Position numbers and translations under genes: made by a program. The notes below the pieces were generated by a model. It saw nothing but the letters and a program-made list of their open reading frames with translations. It was not told the DNA's origin and searched no databases. From assembly GCA_913044085.1 (NCBI GenBank), contig CAJWNW010000097.1, forward strand, positions 1-5,993: a stretch of 5,993 bases of DNA, read 5' to 3'. The DNA comes from an uncultured Flavobacteriaceae bacterium (GTDB taxonomy: Bacteria > Bacteroidota > Bacteroidia > Flavobacteriales > Flavobacteriaceae). Shown here in pieces: positions 1 through 5,993 of this stretch. Numbering within the stretch: position 1 is the stretch's first letter; each line of letters opens with the position of its first letter.

Positions 1-1
1 T

Positions 2-1003
2 ATAGATCCTTTCAATGGTATGGAGGATTTAAAAAACAAACGCATTGTAACGCCCCTAAACCCAAACCTTACATTTAGCGATGATCCGCTTAGAATGTTA
101 CGCGCCATTCGCTTCGCTACGCAATTGGAATTTGAAATAGATCCTTCCGCATTAGAGGCCATTGAGAAAAACCACAGGCGCATTCAAATTATCAGTAAAG
201 AACGCATTGTCATCGAATTGCATAAAATATTAGAAAGTAAAAAACCCTCTATTGGATTTTTACTGCTTGAAAGGACAGGTTTATTGGGTTTAATTATTCC
301 TGAGCTTACGGCCCTGAAAGGAATTGACGAAGTTGAAGGACAACGCCACAAAGATAATTTTTACCACACGCTGGAAGTCTTGGATAATATTGCCCAGCAC
401 ACTAACAATGTATGGTTGCGTTGGACAGCCCTGCTTCATGATATTGGCAAAGCCCCTACAAAAAAATTTAGTAAAAAAGTGGGGTGGACCTTTCATGGGC
501 ATGAACTCAAAGGTTCTAAAATGGTGTATCATTTATTCAAACGTCTTAAAATGCCGCTCAACGACAAAATGAAATATGTTCAGAAGTTGGTTTTTATGAG
601 TTCCAGACCTATCGCAATCTCAGGCGCTGCCACAACCGATGCAGCGGTTCGGCGCTTGTTGTTTGATGCCGGCGATGCAATTGGCGATTTAATGACCCTT
701 TGCGAGGCGGACATCACCACTAAAAATGTTCGGAAGTTTAAAACCTACCTCAACAACTTTAAAATGGTGCGTCAAAAAATGGAGGAAGTTGAAGCACGGG
801 ACCAAATTCGGAATTTTCAACCCCCAATTTCAGGTGAAGACATTATGAAAGCTTTCGAACTAAAACCTTGTAGAGAAATTGGAATTATAAAAGAATTTAT
901 CAAAGAAGCCATATTAGAAGGCGAAATCCCAAACGAATTCAATGCAGCACATGCATTGATGCTTGAAAAAGGTAAGCAGTTAGGACTGAAAACTACGCTA
1001 TGA
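2..1003 (+). CDS. cca: CCA tRNA nucleotidyltransferase with HD domain (5' end outside window)
   Basis: Adds or repairs the 3'-terminal CCA of tRNAs in the cytoplasm, using CTP and ATP without a nucleic acid template. The frame is open to the window edge and reads DPFNG-MEDL before the first visible Met (base 20). This matches the internal 'DPF.G..DL' segment of class II CCA enzymes, so that Met is internal and the catalytic head (DxD, RRDFT) lies upstream. Counting the codon at base 2 as residue 1, DDPLR (27-31) fits the EDxxR nucleotide-selecting motif, followed by LRAIRFA, and ERIVIEL (67-73) is the next family block. An HD phosphohydrolase domain follows: FYH (His122), LLHDIGK (His146-Asp147), FHGHE (His165/His167) and EAD (Asp237). 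All metal-ligand positions appear intact, so phosphatase or phosphodiesterase activity is possible. There are 333 visible residues; full-length relatives are roughly 470. The stop overlaps the next gene by 4 bp (ATGA), suggesting coupled translation. Confidence 0.92.
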   Translation: MDPFNGMEDLKNKRIVTPLNPNLTFSDDPLRMLRAIRFATQLEFEIDPSALEAIEKNHRRIQIISKERIVIELHKILESKKPSIGFLLLERTGLLGLIIPELTALKGIDEVEGQRHKDNFYHTLEVLDNIAQHTNNVWLRWTALLHDIGKAPTKKFSKKVGWTFHGHELKGSKMVYHLFKRLKMPLNDKMKYVQKLVFMSSRPIAISGAATTDAAVRRLLFDAGDAIGDLMTLCEADITTKNVRKFKTYLNNFKMVRQKMEEVEARDQIRNFQPPISGEDIMKAFELKPCREIGIIKEFIKEAILEGEIPNEFNAAHALMLEKGKQLGLKTTL

Positions 1004-2037
1004 AACATTATTTTAGATCGCTCTCTAAAGCGGCACTGCTCATGATTTATCTGGTGATTATAGCCGGAGCAATCGTCCGCATGACAGGCTCCGGAATGGG
1101 CTGCCCAGATTGGCCTAAATGTTTTGGCTACTATGTGCCTCCAACCCAAGGAAAACAGCTATTGTTTAAACCCAATCACAGCTATAAAAAGGGTATGATG
1201 ATTTTGATGAACCAAGAGCAATTCATGGTCGCTAAGAAAGACTTTATAAGCAATCAAACACTACAAGATAGCAACTGGGAAGTTTATAGCGTGCATGATT
1301 ATGCAGTATATGACCCTGTACACACTTGGATTGAGTACATCAATAGGCTCATTGGCGCTTTGGCAGGAATTCCCATACTAATTTTAGCCATCTTATCCTT
1401 TTGGCTTTTTAAGGAAAACCCTTGGGTAACTGTCATATCCTTGCTCACAGTGTTTGGAATGGGCTTTCAGGCATGGCTTGGGAAAACGGTCGTTGATTCA
1501 AATTTAGCACCTTTTAAAATCACCATTCACATGGTCATGGCCCTGATTATTGTGGTTTTTATCTTGTACCTCATATTTAGCACCAAAACATCCTTCAAAT
1601 CTCAAGCATACCACTCCATGTTTTACAATGTTTTAGGTATTGGTCTTGTATTAACATTAATCCAGATTGTTTTGGGAACCCAGGTCCGGCAATTTGTAGA
1701 TGAACAAACCAAACTCATAGGCTATGAGAAAAATCTTTGGCTTGCCAAGCCTGAAATAAACTTTTACATCCATCGATCTACCTCTATTTTGGTGCTCTTG
1801 ATCAATGGATACTTGTGTTACAAAAACAAAACATTAAACTTAGGCTTTCGTAAAATAAATCTTGTGATGGGATGTATTCTTTTGGAAGTATGCACAGGAA
1901 TATTGATGTATTATTTTGATTTTCCTTTTCTAAGTCAGCCTTTACATCTTGTTATAGCCTCTGTTTTATTCGGAATTCAGATGTATATTGGCCTCGAAAT
2001 ATTACATCAAAAAAAATTATCAACTCAGCGTTGCTAA
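1000..2037 (+). CDS. ctaA: Heme A synthase, COX15/CtaA family
   Basis: Integral membrane enzyme that oxidises the C8 methyl of heme O to a formyl group, giving heme A for aa3-type cytochrome oxidases. The 345-residue product has about eight hydrophobic helices (near 11-27, 116-136, 141-160, 173-193, 208-228, 256-274, 284-304 and 313-334), as in the family. The N-terminal hallmark RMTGSGMGCPDWPKC (27-41) includes the cysteine pair Cys35/Cys41. EYINR (112-116) carries the conserved catalytic Glu112. Candidate heme-ligand histidines are His177, His258 and His316. The fourth expected position, three residues after the Glu, is Asn115 where CtaA of Bacillus has His. An extracytoplasmic loop of about 70 residues (42-111) is longer than in the Bacillus enzyme; I recall this loop and EYINR from other Bacteroidota homologues. 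The start at 1000 overlaps the upstream stop (ATGA). The small acidic-protein gene begins 12 bp after its stop. Confidence 0.93.
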   Translation: MKHYFRSLSKAALLMIYLVIIAGAIVRMTGSGMGCPDWPKCFGYYVPPTQGKQLLFKPNHSYKKGMMILMNQEQFMVAKKDFISNQTLQDSNWEVYSVHDYAVYDPVHTWIEYINRLIGALAGIPILILAILSFWLFKENPWVTVISLLTVFGMGFQAWLGKTVVDSNLAPFKITIHMVMALIIVVFILYLIFSTKTSFKSQAYHSMFYNVLGIGLVLTLIQIVLGTQVRQFVDEQTKLIGYEKNLWLAKPEINFYIHRSTSILVLLINGYLCYKNKTLNLGFRKINLVMGCILLEVCTGILMYYFDFPFLSQPLHLVIASVLFGIQMYIGLEILHQKKLSTQRC

Positions 2038-2049
2038 AAACATATAAAA

Positions 2050-2550
2050 ATGATTTACAGATTCAGAGCCATATTAGACCACGATCAAAAAGAAGATATT
2101 TTTAGAGATATAGAAATTAGAAAAACTGACACTTTTGAAGACTTACACAATGTCTTGACCCAATCTTTTGGATTTGATGGCAGTGAAATGGCCTCGTTTT
2201 ATATCAGCAACGACCAATGGGAACAAGGACAGGAAATCGCTTTATTTGATATGGGTCAAAATACAGATGTTAAAATGATGAACGAAACCATTGTTGAAGA
2301 ACTCATCAATGAAGACAACAACAAACTCATTTACATATACGATTTTTTGAACATGTGGACATTTTTAATCGAATTGGGAGAAATCGTTGAAGAAGCCCAA
2401 GGGACTGATTATCCAAACCTAATGTTTGTTTGCGGTCAAGTCCCCTCTGAAGCACCAGAAAAACAATTTGAAGCTGAGGACCCAAACAGCATACAAGACG
2501 GTACAGACGATCTTTTTGACGACTATGGAGAATCCTGGAATTGGAATTAA
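2050..2550 (+). CDS. Small acidic pRiA4b ORF-3-like protein, function unknown
   Basis: A 166-residue soluble protein that I assign to the plasmid pRiA4b ORF-3-like family (PRiA4_ORF3), often labelled 'IS1096 element passenger TnpR family protein' in Bacteroidota. Matching features are the N-terminal strand IYRFRAIL (2-9), the following RDIEI and TFEDLHNVL segments (19-36), the aromatic block YIYDFLNMWTFLIEL (95-109, resembling Y.YDFGD.W...I.L), and LMFVCGQVPSEAPEK (124-138). There is no signal peptide or membrane segment, so it is probably cytoplasmic. The C-terminal 30 residues are rich in Asp and Glu and end in ESWNWN, probably a flexible acidic tail. The ATG at 2050 follows an A-rich leader typical of Bacteroidota starts and lies 12 bp after the heme A synthase stop, so co-transcription is likely. 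No transposase, resolvase catalytic motif or inverted repeats flank it, so the transposon-derived label should not be read as function. No role can be assigned from sequence. Confidence 0.8.
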   Translation: MIYRFRAILDHDQKEDIFRDIEIRKTDTFEDLHNVLTQSFGFDGSEMASFYISNDQWEQGQEIALFDMGQNTDVKMMNETIVEELINEDNNKLIYIYDFLNMWTFLIELGEIVEEAQGTDYPNLMFVCGQVPSEAPEKQFEAEDPNSIQDGTDDLFDDYGESWNWN

Positions 2551-2601
2551 ACAAGTTAGTGCGTAACGATTTGCGGTTTCATTCGTCATACATAAACAAT
2601 T

Positions 2602-3498
2602 ATGGACACAGTTCTTCATTTAGAAAATATCAGCAAGAGTTTTGGCTACCTGAAAGCGGTAGAAAATCTGTCTTTTGAAATAAAAAAAGGCAATATTTAT
2701 GGGCTTTTAGGACCCAACGGCAGTGGGAAATCTACCACCCTTGGAATGGTTTTAAATGTCGTGAATAAATCCGCTGGAAATTACAGCTGGTTTGGTGGGA
2801 ATATAGACACACATCAAGCGTTAAAAAAAGTAGGTGCCATCATAGAGCGTCCCAACTTTTATCCCTATATGTCAGCCTACCAAAACCTTAAGCTGGTATG
2901 TATAATTAAGGGGGTTTCATATGCGGCGATTGAAAAAGTCTTGGAAACTGTCGAGCTATTGGATCGCAAAAACAGCTTGTTTAGTAACTTTTCTCTTGGG
3001 ATGAAACAACGTTTGGCCATCGCTTCAGCATTGCTTAACGACCCAGAAGTTTTAATCCTTGACGAACCTACTAATGGTCTTGACCCACAAGGGATTCATC
3101 AAATTAGAGAAATCATCAAAGCGATTGCAAAAAAAGGCACTACCATTCTTTTGGCTTCTCACCTATTGGATGAAGTTGAAAAAGTTTGTAGCCATGTCGT
3201 AATTTTAAGAAAAGGAAAAAAATTGTATTCTGGCCGAGTGGATGAAATGATTTCCAGTCATGGATTTTTTGAAATGAAAAGCAATCAAATGAAAGGGCTT
3301 TTGAAGTTTTTAGATACACAGCCAAACATAGCCCACTACAAAGAAGAAAATGGACTGGTAACAGCCTTTCTTTCCGAGCCCTTAGAATCGGAAATCTTTG
3401 TGAAATCGTTGATTGACAATAAAATTATTTTGACACATTTCATCAAACGCAAGCAGAGTCTTGAAGAACAGTTTTTACAACTTACAGATATCAAATGA
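2602..3498 (+). CDS. ABC transporter ATP-binding protein, BcrA-like
   Basis: Cytoplasmic ATPase subunit of an ABC exporter, 298 residues, one nucleotide-binding domain plus a C-terminal extension. Visible motifs in order: aromatic A-loop region SFGYLKAV (13-20), Walker A GPNGSGKST (37-45, Lys43), a Q-loop region IIERPNFYPY (80-89) with Glu82 where many ABC ATPases have Gln, signature SLGMKQRL (131-138) in place of LSGGQ, Walker B VLILDEP (150-156, catalytic Glu155), D-loop GLDP (159-162), and the H-loop in LLASHLLDEVEKV (His187). The 'ER/EE.P.FYP' and 'SLGMKQRL' forms are typical of the BcrA type of the ABC-2 exporter class (bacitracin or lantibiotic self-protection and many uncharacterised relatives). 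Residues from about 215 on form the variable accessory region of this type. ATPase residues are complete, so it should be active. Its stop overlaps the permease start by 4 bp, so the pair probably forms one transporter. The substrate is unknown. Confidence 0.95.
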   Translation: MDTVLHLENISKSFGYLKAVENLSFEIKKGNIYGLLGPNGSGKSTTLGMVLNVVNKSAGNYSWFGGNIDTHQALKKVGAIIERPNFYPYMSAYQNLKLVCIIKGVSYAAIEKVLETVELLDRKNSLFSNFSLGMKQRLAIASALLNDPEVLILDEPTNGLDPQGIHQIREIIKAIAKKGTTILLASHLLDEVEKVCSHVVILRKGKKLYSGRVDEMISSHGFFEMKSNQMKGLLKFLDTQPNIAHYKEENGLVTAFLSEPLESEIFVKSLIDNKIILTHFIKRKQSLEEQFLQLTDIK

Positions 3499-4319
3499 TA
3501 CGCTTATTACAGTTAGAATTACAAAAATTACTCCTAAACAGGACCAGTAAAATACTCATCTTTATCTCTTTTATTTTACCCCTTTGCGTCATTGTATTGT
3601 CGGCTATAAAAATCAATTTTTTTGGATTTTTCACCTTAGAATTGGGTGAACTTGGCATCTTCAACTTTCCGATCGTTTGGCACATTACAACCTACTTTTC
3701 TGCCTTGTTTAAATTTTTCTTTGCCATTGTGGTCGTTTCAATGATTGGAAACGAATACAGCAATAAAACTCTAAAACAAAACCTTATTGATGGGTTGTCC
3801 AAAAGGGAATTTATTCTTTCTAAATTTTACACCATTGTGTTTTTCTCTGTTATTTCAACGCTTATCATTTTTATATTGTCTCTTGTTTTAGGACTTGTGT
3901 ATTCTAGCTACAACGAAATAAGCATTATTATCAGAGAAATTGAATTTTTACCAGCCTATTTCTTAAAACTACTGGGCTTCTTTTCGTTTTGTCTATTTTT
4001 AGGCGTCCTTGCCAAACGCTCCGCTTTCGCTTTGGCCTTTTTATTCGTTGATTTTATATTGGAATGGATTGTTTTTGGTTTGATTATTTGGAAGTCTAAT
4101 ATTGAAATGGCCACTAAAATTCAAAACTTTTTCCCCTTGACTGCCATGTCAAATCTCATCAAACAACCTTTTCAAAGATTGGCCATGTCTAAATTTCCAG
4201 AAAAAAATGATTTAGGCTATGATTATGTTGTTCATTTTGACAGCTTAATTATTGTTTTTTTTTGGACCGCAATTTTTATACTTTCAGCATATAACCTTTT
4301 AAAAAAAAGGGATTTATAA
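3495..4319 (+). CDS. ABC-2-type transporter permease subunit
   Basis: A 274-residue membrane protein expected to be the transmembrane partner of the ATPase encoded just upstream, to which it is joined by an ATGA overlap (3495-3498). Six hydrophobic segments are visible near residues 19-39, 61-84, 110-137, 151-172, 175-199 and 249-268, the usual count for BcrB/ABC-2 half transporters, which act as dimers. The cytoplasmic loop after the second helix contains GNEYSNKTLKQNLIDGLSKR (85-104), matching the 'E(Y/F)...T(L/W)...L..G.SR' coupling segment seen in this class. The N-terminal MIRLLQLELQKL amphipathic stretch and the C-terminal LLKKRDL are also typical of the class. No soluble extracytoplasmic domain is present. 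A run of nine T (4255-4263) lies within the codons of the last helix. No regulator, immunity lipoprotein or peptide precursor gene is beside the pair to indicate what is exported. Confidence 0.88.
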   Translation: MIRLLQLELQKLLLNRTSKILIFISFILPLCVIVLSAIKINFFGFFTLELGELGIFNFPIVWHITTYFSALFKFFFAIVVVSMIGNEYSNKTLKQNLIDGLSKREFILSKFYTIVFFSVISTLIIFILSLVLGLVYSSYNEISIIIREIEFLPAYFLKLLGFFSFCLFLGVLAKRSAFALAFLFVDFILEWIVFGLIIWKSNIEMATKIQNFFPLTAMSNLIKQPFQRLAMSKFPEKNDLGYDYVVHFDSLIIVFFWTAIFILSAYNLLKKRDL

Positions 4320-4353
4320 GCAATTAATATATTTTTATTTCTAAATTAAAGTT

Positions 4354-4388
4354 ATGTTAACAGCCTATATTTTATAACATTTTTTTTT
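4354..4388 (+). terminator. Weak intrinsic terminator after the ABC transporter genes
   Basis: An inverted repeat ATGTTA (4354-4359) / TAACAT (4375-4380) encloses a 15-base loop and runs directly into nine T (4380-4388). It lies 34 bp after the permease stop, where an end of transcript is expected. The stem is short and AT-rich, so the call rests on the T run and position more than on stem strength. Confidence 0.4.
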
Positions 4389-4395
4389 AGTTTTG
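4388..4395 (+). promoter_or_regulatory. Candidate Bacteroidota -7 promoter element (TAnnTTTG)
   Basis: TAGTTTTG is an exact match to the TAnnTTTG -7 consensus used by the primary sigma factor of Bacteroidota. It would place transcription start near 4400-4403, leaving a leader of about 12-15 bases before the proposed TTG start at 4415. No clear TTG -33 box is visible at the expected distance upstream (about 4362-4371), where the sequence is AGCCTATATT. The box directly follows the T run of the proposed terminator, a compact arrangement. Confidence 0.35.
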
Positions 4396-4414
4396 TCTCA
4401 TACTACTACTAAAA

Positions 4415-5993
4415 TTGAGATTATTCTTTTTCTTCCTTTTGTTTGTTCAGCTGGTGTTTTCTCAAGCGGAAGCTTCCCATTGGTACTTTGGAAATGGCGC
4501 AGGACTTATTTTTGACACCATTGCAGGAACTGTTGTAAGTACAAATGCTGCAGCCACAACAATTAATACAAGTGAGGGCTGTTCATCTATTTCAGATTTC
4601 AATGGCAATCTATTATTCTATACAGACGGCCGTAACGTTTGGGATAGAAATCACATCATCATGCCCAACGCAAATTACAATGCAGGAACGGGCTTATTGG
4701 GCGACCCCTCCAGCACTTCATCAGGTTTGATTGTACCTAAGCCAGGCAATCCAAATCAATATTATATTTTTACAGTTGACGAACCCCATCATCAAAATGC
4801 ATTTGCTTTTCCAAACCAAGGACCAGCTGATGAATTCGGAAATCCTATTCCATTTTATACAGCACCTGGTGGTAATCCCGTCGGTAGTATTCCAGGAGAT
4901 GATGATGGTTTCAATAACGGAGTAGCATATTCATTAATAGACCTTACTCTAAATGGTGGTAATGGTGATGTGGTTTCAACTGAAAAAAATGTTCAATTGC
5001 AAACTTATGACATTACAAGTCAAGCGCAAGAAAGCTACAAGTCTTCAGAAAAAATTACCTCAGTTGAACACAGTGATGGTCAATCTTATTGGGTTTTAAC
5101 TCATTTTACAGACAAATTTTATGCATTTAGAGTAGACGAATCTGGCGTTAATACAGCACCTACAATAACTAATATCACTCCACTCATAACGGAGCAAGGT
5201 TACAGAAGAAATGGTATTGGATATATGAAAGCATCTCCAGATGGTGCAAAAATAGCTCTAGCTCATAGGCAAAATGGCAACGAAGCTGGTGGAAATTCTT
5301 TCAATACAGGTAGCGTTTGGCTTTATGACTTTGATAATCAAACTGGCATAGTTTCTAACCCATTAAATTTATATCCAAACTCTGGCCCCTATGGTGTTGA
5401 GTTTTCAGCAGAAGCCACCAAGTTGTATGTGACGACTGATGACTCAGTTGTTCAATTTGATTTAGAGGCAACTAATCCAGCAGCGAGCATTACTACTGTT
5501 CACAGTGGATTTGATTTTATTGGTGCTCTTCAGCTTGGTCCAGATGGCAAAATTTATGCTGCTAACACTGGGAATCAAAGTGCGCTAGATGTAATCAATG
5601 CACCAGAAGAATTAGGTGTGCTTTGTGATTATACGAACGCTGGCATAACACTGGCACCTGGCACTTTTGCAATAATAGGTTTGCCACCCTTTATCCAATC
5701 ATTTTTTTTAGCTTCAATAAATACACAAAATTTTTGTTCTGAAAATGCAACAAGTTTCAGCATAAATAGTAACCAAACATTTGATAGTATTGAATGGGAC
5801 TTCGGAGATGGTATTGGTTTGTCAAATAGTGAGAATCCAATTTATGTTTACTCAATTCCTGGTGAATATACTGTATCAGCAACAATAACAGCAGGAACTG
5901 AAACAAGTGTTTTTTTTGAAACAATTCAAATAAACCAAACACCTACAGCAAATCCTGTTGAAGATCTATTTGAATGTGACGACGACAATGACG
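4415..5993 (+). CDS. Secreted PKD-domain protein, probable type IX secretion cargo (3' end outside window)
   Basis: The frame has a stop at 4388-4390 and is then open to the window end, 526 codons from TTG 4415. There is no ATG before 4661, which lies inside the conserved N-terminal domain, so a non-ATG start is needed. TTG 4415 gives MRLFFFFLLFVQLVFS followed by QAEAS, a short but recognisable signal peptide with probable cleavage near Ser16/Gln17. The mature part opens with HWYFGNGAGLIFDT, then EGCSSISDFNGNLLFYTDG and GLLGDPSSTSSG, an N-terminal domain I recognise from flavobacterial surface proteins. Recurrent blades such as GYMKASPDGAKIALA (270-284), GVEFSAEATKLYVTT and LQLGPDGKIYAAN suggest a beta-propeller. 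A PKD domain follows (about 435-498), with WDFGDG at 461-466 and NPIYVYSIPGEYTV at 474-487. The last residues, ECDDDND, match the start of the acidic repeats that in such proteins precede a T9SS type B (gliding-motility-associated) C-terminal domain. That domain is not visible here, so the secretion route is inferred. Function beyond surface location or adhesion is unknown. Confidence 0.85.
   Translation, partial: MRLFFFFLLFVQLVFSQAEASHWYFGNGAGLIFDTIAGTVVSTNAAATTINTSEGCSSISDFNGNLLFYTDGRNVWDRNHIIMPNANYNAGTGLLGDPSSTSSGLIVPKPGNPNQYYIFTVDEPHHQNAFAFPNQGPADEFGNPIPFYTAPGGNPVGSIPGDDDGFNNGVAYSLIDLTLNGGNGDVVSTEKNVQLQTYDITSQAQESYKSSEKITSVEHSDGQSYWVLTHFTDKFYAFRVDESGVNTAPTITNITPLITEQGYRRNGIGYMKASPDGAKIALAHRQNGNEAGGNSFNTGSVWLYDFDNQTGIVSNPLNLYPNSGPYGVEFSAEATKLYVTTDDSVVQFDLEATNPAASITTVHSGFDFIGALQLGPDGKIYAANTGNQSALDVINAPEELGVLCDYTNAGITLAPGTFAIIGLPPFIQSFFLASINTQNFCSENATSFSINSNQTFDSIEWDFGDGIGLSNSENPIYVYSIPGEYTVSATITAGTETSVFFETIQINQTPTANPVEDLFECDDDND

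Noticed and set aside
20..22. ATG at 20 as the start of the CCA-adding enzyme gene
   Set aside because: The frame is open upstream and reads DPFNG, a conserved internal segment of the family. The nucleotidyltransferase head is missing, so the gene begins before the window.
2050..2550. Mobile element suggested by the family label 'IS1096 passenger / plasmid ORF-3'
   Set aside because: No transposase, terminal inverted repeats or target duplications are visible around the gene.
2562..2600. Promoter for the ABC genes in the 51-bp gap
   Set aside because: TTTG occurs at 2570-2573, but the TA lies at the wrong spacing (TAACGATTTG), and nothing resembling TAnnTTTG follows at the right distance to use that TTTG as a -33 box.
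2327..2619. Reverse-strand open frames across the end of the acidic protein gene and the following gap
   Set aside because: They lie opposite a convincing forward gene and have low-complexity, unrecognisable products.
4545..4925. Two short forward open frames (4545-4730 and 4731-4925) over the start of the secreted-protein gene
   Set aside because: They are in another frame from the long open frame that carries recognisable domain motifs and a signal peptide; their own translations show no family features.
5757..5942. Reverse-strand open frame opposite the PKD domain
   Set aside because: It mirrors the conserved PKD coding sequence (WDFGDG), and its product is compositionally odd without any motif.

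Overview
The window looks like chromosomal DNA from a member of the Bacteroidota, most likely the family Flavobacteriaceae. The evidence is AT-rich coding, start codons preceded by A-rich stretches instead of Shine-Dalgarno sequences, a flavobacterial-type heme A synthase, a TAnnTTTG-type -7 promoter element, and a large secreted PKD-domain protein of the kind exported by type IX secretion. All recognisable genes lie on the + strand, and the window cuts a gene at each end.

Left part (2-2550): the 3' two thirds of a CCA-adding tRNA nucleotidyltransferase with an HD domain. It overlaps by 4 bp (ATGA) a COX15/CtaA heme A synthase, which is followed after 12 bp by a small acidic protein of the pRiA4b ORF-3 family. 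The spacing suggests one transcript, although the roles (tRNA maturation, heme A for a terminal oxidase, unknown) are not obviously linked.

Middle part (2602-4319): after a 51-bp gap comes a two-gene ABC exporter. It consists of a BcrA-like ATPase and a six-helix ABC-2-type permease, again overlapping by ATGA, so the two are probably translationally coupled and form one complex. The substrate cannot be read from the sequence. A weak AT-rich hairpin with a run of nine T (4354-4388) probably ends this unit.

Right part (4388-5993): a candidate promoter -7 box, then a long open frame that has no ATG at its head and most plausibly starts at TTG 4415. It encodes a signal peptide, a beta-propeller-like extracellular domain, a PKD domain and the beginning of an acidic repeat region, and runs off the window. 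Its C-terminal sorting domain, if present, lies outside.

No RNA gene, CRISPR array, insertion sequence or integrase was seen. I see no clear evidence of a new multi-gene system. The points most worth checking are the non-ATG start of the secreted protein, the Asn at a heme-ligand position in the heme A synthase, the orphan ABC exporter, and the unexplained small acidic protein.
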